From: Streptomyces sp. CHD11
GTDB taxonomy: Bacteria; Actinomycetota; Actinomycetes; Streptomycetales; Streptomycetaceae
Direction of reading: 5' to 3'
DNA length: 64,000 nucleotides
NCBI RefSeq assembly: GCF_018638295.1
Contig: NZ_JABTTS010000009.1
Span: 137,986 to 201,985 of the forward strand
The notes beneath the pieces were generated by a model. The model did not search any database, was not told the origin of the DNA, and worked only from the letters and a program-made list of their open reading frames with translations. Positions 52,730 to 63,580 of the stretch are shown piece after piece; the first letter of the stretch is position 1; every line of letters starts with the position of its first letter. The position numbers and the translations under genes are program-made.

Positions 52730-52930
52730 GATGGCTCCGAAGTGTGGCGGGTTCGGGTGTGTTGATCGGGTCGCAGACTATTGCACTGCGATGTTGCGGT
52801 GCGTGCGGATACCGGAAGATCAGCCGGTGTCAGTGTCCGGCCGGGCAGGTGACGGTGGGGCAACCGCGGAGGAGCGCAGAGGCTGGCGCCGGGCATGCTC
52901 TCCCCACGGCTACTAGGTAGCGTCCCTCGG

Positions 52931-53596
52931 GTGAATCTTCACCTCATCAACGATGTGCCTGACGGCCTGACCCGACGAGCTCGATCCTTTGTTGCCGCGC
53001 ATGGCGTCAAGGTCGACGTTCGCCCTGTTGAGGGGCACAGGCAGTGGTGGCTTGAGCGGGACATCCCGGCAGCGGTGATCGATAGAATGGCGGCCTACCA
53101 AGAGCGATGGGGCGGTCTGCTCTTGCCACCCGCACCGCAGTACGACGGAGGCCCCAAGTACCTCGATCCGGACTCGCCCGAAGCGGACTCCGCAGGGTGG
53201 TGGTTCGAAGCCGGGATGCAGCGGACCGCAGTCCCCTACTCATTCATGATCAGTCCGTCTGGTGAGTTCGGTATCCATGCAGAGAGGTGGGCACCCCTCC
53301 ACGCAACCATCGAGGGCTGGGTGGAATCGCTCGCCTTGGCTCACCACGCATCCATGTGGGCAAAGCAGATCAGCAGGCTCGTCGGCGATGACGTCGATGC
53401 CATTGAGCTAAACGGCTATGCGCCGGTGCGCGAGGCGATGGGCCTGGCAGACACCTGGTGGAGAGGGCCCGACTCGCTGGTGGCCCTCTATAGCGGGGAG
53501 GCCACAGCACTCGACTTCCCCAAGGGCCGCATCGCAGTGATCTACTCCGGCCTCGATAAGTGGGAACTGCGAGGAGGCGTGGACGACGGTGGCTGA
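52931..53596 (+). CDS. Hypothetical SUKH-like protein
   Basis: 221 residues from a GTG at 52931; an ATG at 52895 would add 12 residues. DRMAAYQERWGGLLLPPAPQ and ERWAPLHATIEGWVESLALA recall SUKH (SMI1/KNR4) immunity proteins, but the match is weak. It has many Trp residues and no signal peptide. It sits beside a truncated second protein of similar kind and the IS element, so the locus may be a decayed toxin-immunity site. The toxin gene is not in this window. Confidence 0.68.
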   Translation: MNLHLINDVPDGLTRRARSFVAAHGVKVDVRPVEGHRQWWLERDIPAAVIDRMAAYQERWGGLLLPPAPQYDGGPKYLDPDSPEADSAGWWFEAGMQRTAVPYSFMISPSGEFGIHAERWAPLHATIEGWVESLALAHHASMWAKQISRLVGDDVDAIELNGYAPVREAMGLADTWWRGPDSLVALYSGEATALDFPKGRIAVIYSGLDKWELRGGVDDGG

Positions 53597-53679
53597 CCTT
53601 GTCGTTTAACGTCATCTCGCCTGGGGTGGATACGGAGCAGGCGGTGCTGCCAAGACCAAACAATCGCTACTCTCCTCGC

Positions 53680-53931
53680 ATGATCGCGAACGGAGATCGC
53701 CAGTTCCCCTCCCCGCTCGCCGCTGCCATGGCGGTCCGGCTCGAGTGCATTGGCGAGGATGGTGTCGACTTCGAGCCCTACGAGTCCTTCCTGACCGCCG
53801 ATGAGACCACCGAGTGGTTTCGCGCGTGGACCGGCAACGGCGAGCTAAACGGCGACGCCTTCCGCGTTTTCGGCCAGGACGGCACCGGCGGGAGTGTCAA
53901 CTTAACGGGTCTGGCCCGTAGTCGGTGGTGA
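53680..53931 (+). pseudogene. Truncated SUKH-like gene cut by the ISL3 element
   Basis: The frame begins MIANGDRQFPSPLAAAMAVR and runs through EWFRAWTGNGELNGDAFRVF to GQDGTGGSV. In proteins I recall with this pattern, GQDGTGG is followed by a hydrophobic strand and more sequence. Here it runs straight into the IS left end at 53903 and stops inside it at 53931. The rest of the gene is not found on the far side of the element, so material was lost. Confidence 0.6.
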
Positions 53932-53941
53932 CGGCGGGTAG
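53903..53941. repeat. Left terminal inverted repeat of the ISL3 element
   Basis: It begins TAACGGGTCTGGCCCGTAGT and ends GACGGCGGGTAG, identical in inverse to 55507-55545. Similarity resumes inward after a three-base TAG difference (CCATCAGCG). Confidence 0.9.
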
Positions 53942-53944
53942 CCA

Positions 53945-55480
53945 TCAGCGCAGGAGAATACGGTGGCGGAGGAGGTCGAATCCGGCGCGGCCGTGCATCT
54001 GTCTCATGATCCGTTTCGTTCTGGTGTTGACGCCTTCGGTGCGGCCGTTGTGGTAAGGCAGGGTGAGGCCGGCGTCGACGGCTGAGCGGTCGAGTTCGAG
54101 GCCATTGGCGAAACTGTGCAGGTGAGGCAGGGCCGCGGCGCGGGTGGCGGTGATCCACTCGGTGAGCTTCAGATCGTTGCCCTGGGCCGGTGTGAGCAGG
54201 GCGGCGAAGCCGCGCACGAGATCGGCGAGTTCGGTCATCTCCGGGCAGGCCGCAGTGATCTTCTCCAGCAGGGTGGCCTCCTTCGGCCGCAGGTTCTCCG
54301 GATCCGTGAGGAGGAGCCGCGCGGCGCGGCGTGGGGTGGTGACGGGCCGGTCGCCGTCGGCGCGGCCCTGGTTGAGGTATTTGTGCAGGCCGTTGAGGCT
54401 GCCGGTGTAGCCGAGTTCCTTGATCTCGTGGAAGAGGTGGAGGACGGGGACGCCCGGCTCCTCGGTCCGGCGCCGACGCAGCTGTTCGCGGTAGGGGTCG
54501 ACAAGGGTGGGCCGGTAGGCCGGCGCGATGCGCAGACCGGTGGGCTCGGGCATGCGGGCGTAGCGTTTGACAGTGTTCAACGCGAGGCCGAGGCGGCGGG
54601 AGCAGTCCAGCAGGCCGACGCCCTGGCCGAGCAGGGTGTGGACCTTGTTCCAGCGTTCACGGGTTGTCTGTTCGCGGATGCCGCCGGGCAGCGGCGGGTT
54701 GAGGACTGCGGCCCAGCAGCCGGCGTGGGCGCGGACCTCGAGCTGGACCTTGTCGCACAGGTTGCGCCACAGGTGCCAGCGGTCGCTGACCTGCACCGCG
54801 TCGGGCAGGGCGCGACGGATGGCCTCGGCATAGGTGGCCGAGCCGTCCCGGCATACGACCTCGATGCCGGGATGCTCGCGCAGCCAGGCTTCCAGGGGAT
54901 CGGCGTCCCGGCCGGGCAGGACCTCGATGCGCCGGCCGGTGACGGCATCGGTAATGATCGTGGCGTAGCGGCGACGGCGCCGCAGCGCGAAATCGTCCAC
55001 CCCGATCACCCGTGGGACCGGCGCCTGGGGCACCGGCAGACGCCACAGCCACCTCAGCACGGTGCTGCGGGAGGCCTGCACGGCCAGCAGGCCGGCCAGA
55101 CGGGCGGCCGCCCGGCCGCATAACTCCCGTGCCACCTCGGCTATCTGCCCGGCCAGTCGCACCGTCCGGCGCTGATGGCGCTCCAGCAGCCCGGGAACCT
55201 GCTCACGGAAGGTCTGCCGCACACAGCCCAGCACCGGACAGACCAGCCGCCGCACCCGCAGCCGGACGACGACCTGCCGGCCGTCGACCGGCACGTCCGC
55301 CACCGTCCGGCCGTGATACCCGTGCACCTTCCTCGTCGGCGTCCCGCACACCGGGCACGGCACCGCGACACCCCGGGTACGGGCCGTGACCACGACCGCG
55401 TCCCCGCCGTCCGTAACACCCTCGATCACCACCCCCGACAGCCCGGAAAACACCGTCGCGACAAGCGAGTTGACATCCAT
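53945..55480 (-). CDS. ISL3-family transposase
   Basis: 511 residues and apparently intact. An N-terminal zinc finger (PCPVCGTPTRKVHGYHGRTV, then LVCPVLGCVRQTF) and a helix-turn-helix (QASRSTVLRWLWRLP) are followed by the DDE catalytic domain: VIGVDDFALRR, VCRDGSATYAEAI and SDRWHLWRNL, and the Glu in HNGRTEGVNTRTKRI. This is the standard ISL3 plan. The ATG at 55480 follows a possible GTG at 55483. With intact gene and ends, the element may still move. Confidence 0.93.
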   Translation of the reverse strand: MDVNSLVATVFSGLSGVVIEGVTDGGDAVVVTARTRGVAVPCPVCGTPTRKVHGYHGRTVADVPVDGRQVVVRLRVRRLVCPVLGCVRQTFREQVPGLLERHQRRTVRLAGQIAEVARELCGRAAARLAGLLAVQASRSTVLRWLWRLPVPQAPVPRVIGVDDFALRRRRRYATIITDAVTGRRIEVLPGRDADPLEAWLREHPGIEVVCRDGSATYAEAIRRALPDAVQVSDRWHLWRNLCDKVQLEVRAHAGCWAAVLNPPLPGGIREQTTRERWNKVHTLLGQGVGLLDCSRRLGLALNTVKRYARMPEPTGLRIAPAYRPTLVDPYREQLRRRRTEEPGVPVLHLFHEIKELGYTGSLNGLHKYLNQGRADGDRPVTTPRRAARLLLTDPENLRPKEATLLEKITAACPEMTELADLVRGFAALLTPAQGNDLKLTEWITATRAAALPHLHSFANGLELDRSAVDAGLTLPYHNGRTEGVNTRTKRIMRQMHGRAGFDLLRHRILLR

Positions 55481-55506
55481 CACAAGATCATGATCGCTGA
55501 TGGCTA

Positions 55507-55545
55507 CTACCCGCCGTCACCACCGACTACGGGCCAGACCCGTTA
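55507..55545. repeat. Right terminal inverted repeat of the ISL3 element
   Basis: Exact inverse copy of 53903-53941 over 39 bases. Confidence 0.9.
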
Positions 55546-55594
55546 GTTTTACAGTCCCCTCCGTCGCAGGTCAGACGGCCTTTCGCCAGACGTA

Positions 55595-56683
<1,089 letters not shown>

Positions 56684-56852
56684 GTTGCGACTTCCCGTAC
56701 GTGAGGATGAGGGGCGAGGGCCGGCCCTGCGGGGCTGTGGGCCGATCCACCAGTCTACGGCGTGCCCGTCCCCGTTCCGCCGACGTGTCGAACACCTGGC
56801 CGCGCTGCGGCTCCCGGCGTGTCTGACGGACCGTTCGGCACATAAAACGACC

Positions 56853-56858
56853 TAAGTT
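56853..56858 (+). promoter_or_regulatory. Leaderless -10 element of the DUF6542 gene
   Basis: TAAGTT, then GGTCCA, then the GTG start at 56865, so the box is at -12 to -7 of the start codon. Confidence 0.5.
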
Positions 56859-56864
56859 GGTCCA

Positions 56865-57482
56865 GTGGAGCAACACAGGACGCGACCCACTCAGGACGGA
56901 CCGCGACGTGACCCGGCGCACGGACCGCCCAGGCCGGTCGGACCGTCCCGGTCGGGCAGGCCGCCGGTGCCTCCGCAGGCGGGACGGGCGGCGGGCGGCG
57001 GGGTCGTACGTGCCGCGCGGGCTCCCAGGACCGCTCGGGCGCCGCAGCGGCGGCCCGTTCCCCCGCCGGCGGCCCGTCGGCTGCCGGGCCCGCGGCTCAC
57101 CGGGCTGGGCGGCGGCCTGTTCTGCGGGCTGGTGATGCTCACGCTCGGGCTGCTGACCGAGTCGCTCTTCGGGGCGTCCCAGACGGTGTACGGCGTGCTG
57201 TTCCTGCCGGTGTGCGTGCTGACCGCGCTGTGGGTGCGCGAGGGGGACCTGCTCATCGCGCCCGTGATCCTGCCGATCGCCTTCGCCCTGGGACTGGTCC
57301 CGGTCGCCGACGGCGGCAGCGGGGGCGCCCTCGACCGGCTCATGGGCATGGTGACAGGGCTCGCCACCCAGGCGGGGTGGCTCTACGGCGGCACGCTGGT
57401 CGCGGTGATGATCGCGCTCGCGCGCAGGGTGCGCCGGGTGCGAAGGGTGCGCAAGGTCCGTCCGGTGCGCCAGGCGCAGTGA
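56865..57482 (+). CDS. DUF6542-type membrane protein
   Basis: 205 residues. The first 80 residues are Pro/Arg/Gly-rich and cytoplasmic. Four hydrophobic segments follow ([68 protein letters not shown]), and the tail is a basic [14 protein letters not shown] repeat. I recall this as a conserved actinobacterial family next to ychF and ppgK. The function is unknown. The GTG lacks a ribosome site and fits a leaderless transcript. Confidence 0.8.
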   Translation: MEQHRTRPTQDGPRRDPAHGPPRPVGPSRSGRPPVPPQAGRAAGGGVVRAARAPRTARAPQRRPVPPPAARRLPGPRLTGLGGGLFCGLVMLTLGLLTESLFGASQTVYGVLFLPVCVLTALWVREGDLLIAPVILPIAFALGLVPVADGGSGGALDRLMGMVTGLATQAGWLYGGTLVAVMIALARRVRRVRRVRKVRPVRQAQ

Positions 57483-57555
57483 CCCGTGAGGGGGGCCGGC
57501 GCCTCGTACGGGGCGGACCCGCCCGTCGCCAGGACCGGCCCGCCCCCGCGCCCGG

Positions 57556-58302
<747 letters not shown>

Positions 58303-58308
58303 GCCCCT

Positions 58309-58314
58309 ACGTTA
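58309..58314 (-). promoter_or_regulatory. Leaderless -10 element of ppgK
   Basis: On the minus strand TAACGT is followed by AGGGGC and the ATG. The AGGGGC could also serve as a weak ribosome site, so the transcript may have a short leader instead. Confidence 0.4.
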
Positions 58315-58377
58315 CGACGTACGACGGACGGTCACGCAGGTCGCCCTTCGTGACCGCCGGCGCCGTACGGCCGCATG

Positions 58378-59400
58378 TCACCGCTCGGCGGCGGTGTCCG
58401 TGCCGGTGCCCGTGCCGCCGCGCTCGGCGACCAGGGCGGCGGCCTCGTCGCGCAGGTCGCGGCGGAGCTCCTTCGGCAGGGAGAAGATGATGGACTCCTC
58501 GGCCGCCTTGACGATCTCGACGTCCGCGAAGCCGCGCTCCGACAGCCACTCCAGGACCTGCTCGACCAGGATCTCCGGCACCGAGGCGCCCGAGGTGACA
58601 CCGACCGTGGAGACACCCTCCAGCCAGGCCTCGTCGATCTCGTCGGCGAAGTCCACCAGGTACGCCGCGCGGGCACCCGCCAGCTCGGCGACCTCCACCA
58701 GGCGCTTGGAGTTGGAGGAGTTGCGCGAGCCGACCACGATCACCAGGTCGGCCTCGGCGCCCATCTGCTTGACGGCGAGCTGACGGTTCTGCGTGGCGTA
58801 GCAGATGTCGTCGCTGGGCGGGGAGATCAGCTGGGGGAACTTCTCCTTGAGGGCGTCGACGGTCTCCATGGTCTCGTCGACGGAGAGGGTGGTCTGGGAG
58901 AGCCAGACCACCCTGGACGGGTCGCGGACCTCGACCTTGGCCACATCGGACGGACCGTCGACGAGCTGGATGTGGTCGGGCGCCTCGCCGGAGGTGCCGA
59001 TGACCTCTTCGTGGCCCTCGTGACCGATCAGCAGGATGTCGTAGTCGTCGTCCGCGAAACGGACGGCTTCCTTGTGGACCTTGGTGACCAGCGGGCAGGT
59101 GGCGTCGATGGTGGCGAGCCGGCCGCGCTCGGCCTCCTCGTGGACGACGGGGGCGACGCCGTGCGCCGAGAACATCACGATGTTGCCCGGCGGGACCTCC
59201 TCCGTCCGTTCGACGAAGATCGCGCCCTTCTTCTCCAGGGTCTGCACCACGTACTTGTTGTGCACGATCTCGTGCCGGACGTAGACGGGGGCCCCGTACT
59301 GCTCCAGGGCCTTCTCGACGGCGATCACGGCGCGGTCCACACCCGCGCAGTAGCCACGGGGGGCGGCGAGCAGGACACGGCGGCCAGGCGAAGCGGTCAT
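58378..59400 (-). CDS. ispH: 4-Hydroxy-3-methylbut-2-enyl diphosphate reductase IspH (LytB)
   Basis: 340 residues. It carries out the last step of the MEP isoprenoid pathway, giving IPP and DMAPP. The three iron-sulfur cluster cysteines are in [11 protein letters not shown] (Cys18), [13 protein letters not shown] and [31 protein letters not shown] and [13 protein letters not shown], the substrate-contact motifs, are intact. I chose the ATG at 59400 after a GGGGGG stretch; an in-frame ATG nine bases upstream is possible. The C-terminal 20 residues are a Gly/Thr-rich tail. Confidence 0.96.
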   Translation of the reverse strand: MTASPGRRVLLAAPRGYCAGVDRAVIAVEKALEQYGAPVYVRHEIVHNKYVVQTLEKKGAIFVERTEEVPPGNIVMFSAHGVAPVVHEEAERGRLATIDATCPLVTKVHKEAVRFADDDYDILLIGHEGHEEVIGTSGEAPDHIQLVDGPSDVAKVEVRDPSRVVWLSQTTLSVDETMETVDALKEKFPQLISPPSDDICYATQNRQLAVKQMGAEADLVIVVGSRNSSNSKRLVEVAELAGARAAYLVDFADEIDEAWLEGVSTVGVTSGASVPEILVEQVLEWLSERGFADVEIVKAAEESIIFSLPKELRRDLRDEAAALVAERGGTGTGTDTAAER

Positions 59401-59463
59401 GCCCCCCATCGTAAGGGCCGTGTCCAAGAGGTCCGGTCACGGTGCGTTGTCGGTGGGGCGCAC

Positions 59464-59469
59464 TACTCT
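59464..59469 (+). promoter_or_regulatory. Leaderless -10 element of xseA
   Basis: TACTCT, then CGCGGC, then the ATG at 59476; the box is at -12 to -7 of the start codon. Confidence 0.5.
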
Positions 59470-59475
59470 CGCGGC

Positions 59476-60684
59476 ATGGCTGTCAACACGTCTGCGGAAG
59501 CTCCCCTCCCGGTCGGGGAGGTGTCCCGGCTCATCGGGAGATGGATCGACCGGCTCGGCGCGGTGTGGGTCGAGGGGCAGATCACCCAGTTGTCCCGGCG
59601 GCCGGGGGCCGGGGTGGTGTTCCTGACGCTGCGCGATCCGTCGCACGACATCTCCGTGGGCGTGACCTGCTACCGGCAGGTGTTCGACGCGGTGGCGGAC
59701 GTCGTGAGCGAGGGCGCGCGGGTGGTGGTGCACTGCAAGCCGGAGTGGTATGCGCCGCGCGGGCAGCTGTCGCTGCGCGCCGCGGAGATCCGGCCGGTGG
59801 GGGTCGGGGAGCTGCTGGCGCGGCTGGAGCAGCTCAAGAAGTCCCTCACGCGGGAGGGACTCTTCGCGCCGGAGCGCAAGAAGCCGCTGCCGTTCCTGCC
59901 GCACCTGATCGGGCTGGTGTGCGGGCGGGCCTCGGCGGCCGAGCGGGACGTGCTGGAGAACGCCCGGCACCGCTGGCCTGCCGTGCGCTTCGAGGTGCGC
60001 AACGTGCCGGTGCAGGGGGTGCACGCGGTGCCGCAGGTGGTCCAGGCCGTGAAGGAGCTGGACGCGACCGACGGCGTGGACGTGATCATCGTCGCGCGGG
60101 GCGGCGGCAGCGTGGAGGACCTGCTGCCCTTCTCCGACGAGCAACTGGTGCGGGCGGTGGCGGCGTGCCGGACGCCGGTCGTCTCGGCGATCGGGCACGA
60201 GCCGGACAATCCGCTCCTCGACCATGTCGCCGACCTGCGCGCCTCCACGCCGACCGACGCCGCGAAGAAGGTGGTGCCGGACGTCGGTGAGGAGTTCGAG
60301 CGGGTACGGATGCTGAGCGACCGAGCGCGTCGCTGTGTGCGGGCGCTGCTTGACCGGGAGGAGCGCGGGCTGGCCCATGCGCTGGCCCGGCCCTCGATAC
60401 AGGATCCGCACCGGATGATCGACGTCCGGGCCGGGGAGGTCACGGCGCTGCTGGAGCGGGGGCGGCGTTCGCTGCGGCACCAGCTGGACCGGGCGGACTC
60501 GGAGCTGACGCACACGCACGCGCGCGTGGTGGCCCTGTCCCCCGCCGCGACCCTGAAGCGGGGGTACGCGGTGCTCCAGCGGGCGGACGGGCACGCGGTG
60601 CGCGCTCCGGACGAGGTGGAGGCCGGTGAGGTGCTGCGGGCGCGGGTGTCCGAGGGCGAGTTCACAGTCACAGTCGATGCGTAG
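59476..60684 (+). CDS. xseA: Exodeoxyribonuclease VII large subunit
   Basis: 402 residues. The N-terminal OB domain ([35 protein letters not shown]) is followed by the catalytic domain ([60 protein letters not shown]) and a C-terminal helical part ending [15 protein letters not shown]. It cuts single-stranded DNA with the small subunit encoded next. It is somewhat shorter than the E. coli protein, as usual in actinobacteria. Confidence 0.96.
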   Translation: MAVNTSAEAPLPVGEVSRLIGRWIDRLGAVWVEGQITQLSRRPGAGVVFLTLRDPSHDISVGVTCYRQVFDAVADVVSEGARVVVHCKPEWYAPRGQLSLRAAEIRPVGVGELLARLEQLKKSLTREGLFAPERKKPLPFLPHLIGLVCGRASAAERDVLENARHRWPAVRFEVRNVPVQGVHAVPQVVQAVKELDATDGVDVIIVARGGGSVEDLLPFSDEQLVRAVAACRTPVVSAIGHEPDNPLLDHVADLRASTPTDAAKKVVPDVGEEFERVRMLSDRARRCVRALLDREERGLAHALARPSIQDPHRMIDVRAGEVTALLERGRRSLRHQLDRADSELTHTHARVVALSPAATLKRGYAVLQRADGHAVRAPDEVEAGEVLRARVSEGEFTVTVDA

Positions 60685-60693
60685 GGTGGGCGG

Positions 60694-60957
60694 ATGACCA
60701 GCGAGACGGAGACCGGGCAGACGGCGGCGTCGGCGGCGTCGGCGGAGGCGCTCGGTTACGAGCAGGCGCGGGACGAGCTGATCGAGGTGGTGCGGCGGCT
60801 GGAGGCCGGCGGCACGACGCTGGAGGAGTCCCTGGCCCTCTGGGAGCGGGGCGAGGAGCTGGCCCAGGTGTGCCGTCGCCGGCTGGAGGGGGCGCGGGCC
60901 CGCCTGGACGCGGCGCTCGCGGAGGAGGGCGGGGCGGAGGGCGACGGGGAGGACTGA
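60694..60957 (+). CDS. xseB: Exodeoxyribonuclease VII small subunit
   Basis: 87 residues. [20 protein letters not shown], then [20 protein letters not shown] and [13 protein letters not shown] form the helical hairpin of XseB, several copies of which wrap the large subunit. It begins nine bases after the xseA stop. The xseA stop lies within TAGGGT, exactly six bases before the ATG, so the gene could also have its own start of transcription; GGGTGGGCGG may act as the ribosome site. Confidence 0.94.
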   Translation: MTSETETGQTAASAASAEALGYEQARDELIEVVRRLEAGGTTLEESLALWERGEELAQVCRRRLEGARARLDAALAEEGGAEGDGED

Positions 60958-61018
60958 TCCTCGGTGCGGGGGAGGGAGCCGGCGGCCTGTGAAGTGGACC
61001 ACCGCGTGCCGGATTTAG

Positions 61019-61035
61019 TTGAACGTTGAACGTTG
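61019..61035 (+). repeat. TTGAACG direct repeat before the nitroreductase gene
   Basis: TTGAACGTTGAACGTTG: two full copies of TTGAACG and the start of a third. It lies about 85 bases before the start codon and could be an operator for a MarR-type or similar regulator of the reductase. Confidence 0.45.
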
Positions 61036-61120
61036 TGGACGTACGGTCGGCTGTGTCAACAGGTCCATGGCCGCTACATGGGCATCTGGACCAGCAGCCC
61101 CGCAGACAAAAGGTTTCCGC

Positions 61121-61711
61121 ATGTCTCTCGTTCTCGACCTCGCCGCCCAGGACCTGCTCTTCCGCGAGGCGCGCACCGCCAACGCGTTCACCGGCGAGCC
61201 GGTGACCGACGACCAGGTACGGGCGATCTACGACCTGGTCAAGTACGGCCCCACCTCCATGAACCAGTCGCCCCTGCGCATCACGCTGGTCCGCTCCCCC
61301 GAGGCCCGCGAGCGTCTCGTCGGGCACATGGCGGAGGGCAACCGGCCGAAGACGGCGACGGCCCCGCTGGTCGCGATCCTCTCCGCGGACAACGAGTTCC
61401 ACGAGGAGCTGCCGCACCTCTTCCCGCACTTCCCGCAGGCCAAGGACGCCTTCTTCGCTGAGCGCCCGGTACGCGAAGGCTCCGCCGCGCTGAACGCCGC
61501 CCTGCAGGCCGCGTACTTCATCATCGGCGTCCGCGCCGCCGGCCTGGCCGCCGGACCCATGACCGGCTTCGACTCCGAGGGCGTCCGCAAGGAGTTCCTG
61601 GACGGCGACCACACCCCGCTGATGGTCGTCAACATCGGCCGTCCCGGCCCCGACGCCTGGTTCCCGCGGGGTCCGCGCCTGGAGTTCGAGCAGGTCGTCA
61701 CCACGGTCTGA
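61121..61711 (+). CDS. Nitroreductase-family protein (malonic semialdehyde reductase RutE-like)
   Basis: 196 residues of the FMN-dependent nitroreductase fold, in the RutE/HadB group. TANAFTGEPVTDDQVRAIYD, then LVKYGPTSMNQSPLRITLV, EGSAALNAALQAAYFIIGVR and AAGPMTGFDSEGVRKEFL are the family blocks. RutE reduces malonic semialdehyde from pyrimidine breakdown, but many members have other substrates and no rut genes are here. I chose the ATG at 61121, where homology begins. It converges with the DUF4245 gene on a perfect terminator. Confidence 0.9.
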   Translation: MSLVLDLAAQDLLFREARTANAFTGEPVTDDQVRAIYDLVKYGPTSMNQSPLRITLVRSPEARERLVGHMAEGNRPKTATAPLVAILSADNEFHEELPHLFPHFPQAKDAFFAERPVREGSAALNAALQAAYFIIGVRAAGLAAGPMTGFDSEGVRKEFLDGDHTPLMVVNIGRPGPDAWFPRGPRLEFEQVVTTV

Positions 61712-61751
61712 GCCGCGCGCCGGGACGAGGCGCACGCGGAGCGACGGAGCG

Positions 61752-61797
61752 GGGGCGGGGCTTCACCGGATCGGCCCATCCGGTGAAGCCCCGCCCC
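61752..61797. terminator. Bidirectional terminator between nitroreductase and DUF4245 genes
   Basis: A perfect 20-base-pair stem (61752-61771 with 61778-61797) with a six-base loop, between two convergent genes. Confidence 0.92.
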
Positions 61798-61830
61798 TTC
61801 ACGTCTCGGCGCCCGCCGTACGCCCGCGGC

Positions 61831-62355
61831 TCACCCGGTGCGCAGCGCCCCGGCCATCTCCGTCAGCTGCCCGAACGACCCCGTGCCCGTCACCAGTGTG
61901 GTCGAGCCCTCGGTGCCCTCCAGGACCAGCGCGTCGTAGCGGTCGCCCTCGTACCGCGTCCACGTCTCGCCGGCGATCCGCTGGGTGGTGTCGGTCTTCG
62001 TCGCGCCCTGCGTCTTCCTGTCGATGAACGCCGACCGCTTGTCCGCGGACTGCTCGAGCGCCACGTACTCCCCGTCCGGGGTGTGGAAGCCGAGGTGCCA
62101 CGCGTCGGCCTCGGCGCCCTGGTAGCGGACGGAGGTGGGCTTCCACTCCTCCGGCAGGCCCTCGGGGGCGGCCAGCGGGTAGGAAGCGGCCCGGCGGGCG
62201 GTGAGCAGGTCGACACGGTAGTCGACCCGCTTGCTCTCGTACTCGCCGTCCTCGTGCGGGAGAAACAGCCAGACCACTCCCGCGACGAGCACGATGACGA
62301 CCAGCGAAAGGATCATGTCCCGGGCGGTCTTCTGCATGCTGTTCGTTCCTGCCAC
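61831..62355 (-). CDS. DUF4245 membrane-anchored protein
   Basis: 174 residues. One membrane segment near the N-terminus (DMILSLVVIVLVAGVVWLFL) is followed by an external domain with VDYRVDLLTARRAASYPLAA, EEWKPTSVRYQGAEADAWHL and the TTLVTGTGSFGQLTEMAGAL end. This is DUF4245, an actinobacterial family normally found next to glpX. The function is unknown. The GTG at 62355 is taken as start; an ATG six codons in is possible. It is divergent from glpX. Confidence 0.88.
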   Translation of the reverse strand: MAGTNSMQKTARDMILSLVVIVLVAGVVWLFLPHEDGEYESKRVDYRVDLLTARRAASYPLAAPEGLPEEWKPTSVRYQGAEADAWHLGFHTPDGEYVALEQSADKRSAFIDRKTQGATKTDTTQRIAGETWTRYEGDRYDALVLEGTEGSTTLVTGTGSFGQLTEMAGALRTG

Positions 62356-62488
62356 GCCCTCTATCGTCGCAGGTGCCCCGGGCGCTCATCCGTGGGGTCC
62401 CCTGCTCATTCTGTCCGTCCGACGATAGGATCGCGAGCACAACCTCATCCGGCCGTCGTCGTGCACGTACACAGAAGGGTGCGCACCG

Positions 62489-63523
62489 TTGACCGAGCAC
62501 CATCACTTGCCGTCCGAGCTCGATGTCCCCTCCGAGGCCCCTGACCGCAACCTCGCCCTGGAACTCGTACGAGTCACCGAGGCCGCGGCGATGGCCGCGG
62601 GCCGCTGGGTAGGGCGCGGCGACAAGAACGGCGCCGACGGTGCCGCGGTGCGCGCCATGCGCACACTCGTCTCCACCGTCTCGATGAACGGCGTCGTCGT
62701 CATCGGCGAGGGCGAGAAGGACGAAGCCCCGATGCTCTACAACGGGGAGCGGGTGGGTGACGGGTCCGGCCCCGAGTGCGACATCGCCGTCGACCCGATC
62801 GACGGCACCACGCTGACCGCCAAGGGCATGACGAACGCCATCGCCGTGCTCGCCGCCGCCGAGCGCGGGTCGATGTTCGACCCCTCGTCCGTGTTCTACA
62901 TGGACAAGCTGGTCACCGGGCCGGAGGCGGCCGACTTCGTCGACATCAACGCGCCGGTGAACGTGAACATCCGCCGGGTCGCCAAGGCGAAGCGGGTCAC
63001 CCCCGAGGACGTCACCGTGGTGATCCTCGACCGGCCGCGGCATGAGGGCATCATCCAGGAGATCCGGGAGACCGGCGCGCGTATCAAGCTGATCTCCGAC
63101 GGGGACGTGGCCGGCTCGATCCTCGCCCTGCGCGAGGGCACCGGCATCGATCTGCTGCTCGGCATCGGCGGCACCCCCGAGGGCATCATCTCGGCCTGTG
63201 CGGTGAAGTGCCTGGGCGGGACGATCCAGGGCAAGCTGTGGCCGACGGACGAGGAGGAGCGGCAGCGGGCGGTCGACGCGGGGCACGACCTGGACCGGGT
63301 GCTGACCACGGAGGACCTGGTCACCGGGGACAACGTGTTCTTCGTGGCGACGGGGATCACCGATGGTGAGCTGATGCGTGGGGTGCGGTACCGGCCGGAG
63401 ACGGCGACGACCGACTCGATCGTGATGCGGTCGAAGTCGGGGACGGTGCGCAGGATCGACTCCGAGCACCGGCTGAGCAAGCTGAGGGCTTACAGCGCGG
63501 TTGATTTCGACCGGGCGAAGTAG
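62489..63523 (+). CDS. glpX: Class II fructose-1,6-bisphosphatase GlpX
   Basis: 344 residues. It hydrolyses fructose-1,6-bisphosphate in gluconeogenesis. [18 protein letters not shown] and [18 protein letters not shown] are the metal and phosphate motifs of class II enzymes, followed by [16 protein letters not shown] and [20 protein letters not shown]. The start is a TTG with GAAGGG nine bases upstream; no ATG or GTG is nearby, so the rare TTG start is the best choice and may limit expression. It is the only obvious gluconeogenic bisphosphatase gene in the window. Confidence 0.96.
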   Translation: MTEHHHLPSELDVPSEAPDRNLALELVRVTEAAAMAAGRWVGRGDKNGADGAAVRAMRTLVSTVSMNGVVVIGEGEKDEAPMLYNGERVGDGSGPECDIAVDPIDGTTLTAKGMTNAIAVLAAAERGSMFDPSSVFYMDKLVTGPEAADFVDINAPVNVNIRRVAKAKRVTPEDVTVVILDRPRHEGIIQEIRETGARIKLISDGDVAGSILALREGTGIDLLLGIGGTPEGIISACAVKCLGGTIQGKLWPTDEEERQRAVDAGHDLDRVLTTEDLVTGDNVFFVATGITDGELMRGVRYRPETATTDSIVMRSKSGTVRRIDSEHRLSKLRAYSAVDFDRAK

Positions 63524-63580
63524 GGGGCGGCGCCCCGGTGCGGTGGGGCGCTGCGGGGGTGCCGGTGCGTGGCGGGTCCT

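Larger units (their letters stand above)
53903..55545. mobile_element. ISL3-family insertion sequence
   Basis: About 1.64 kb with exact 39-base terminal inverted repeats and one transposase gene filling the inside on the minus strand. The element proper may start at GGGTCT (53907 to 55541), with TAAC/GTTA chance extensions. ISL3 elements usually make eight-base target duplications; comparing the flanks I see none. The left flank is a truncated gene and the right flank is the 3' side of ychF. Confidence 0.88.

Noticed and set aside
52111..52896. A 261-codon minus-strand frame over the small lipoprotein gene
   Set aside because: It is a Ser/Pro/Arg-rich shifted reading. The 179-residue frame has a ribosome site, signal peptide and lipobox.
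54116..55123. A 335-codon plus-strand frame inside the IS element
   Set aside because: It is antisense to the transposase; ISL3 elements of this size normally carry only the transposase gene.
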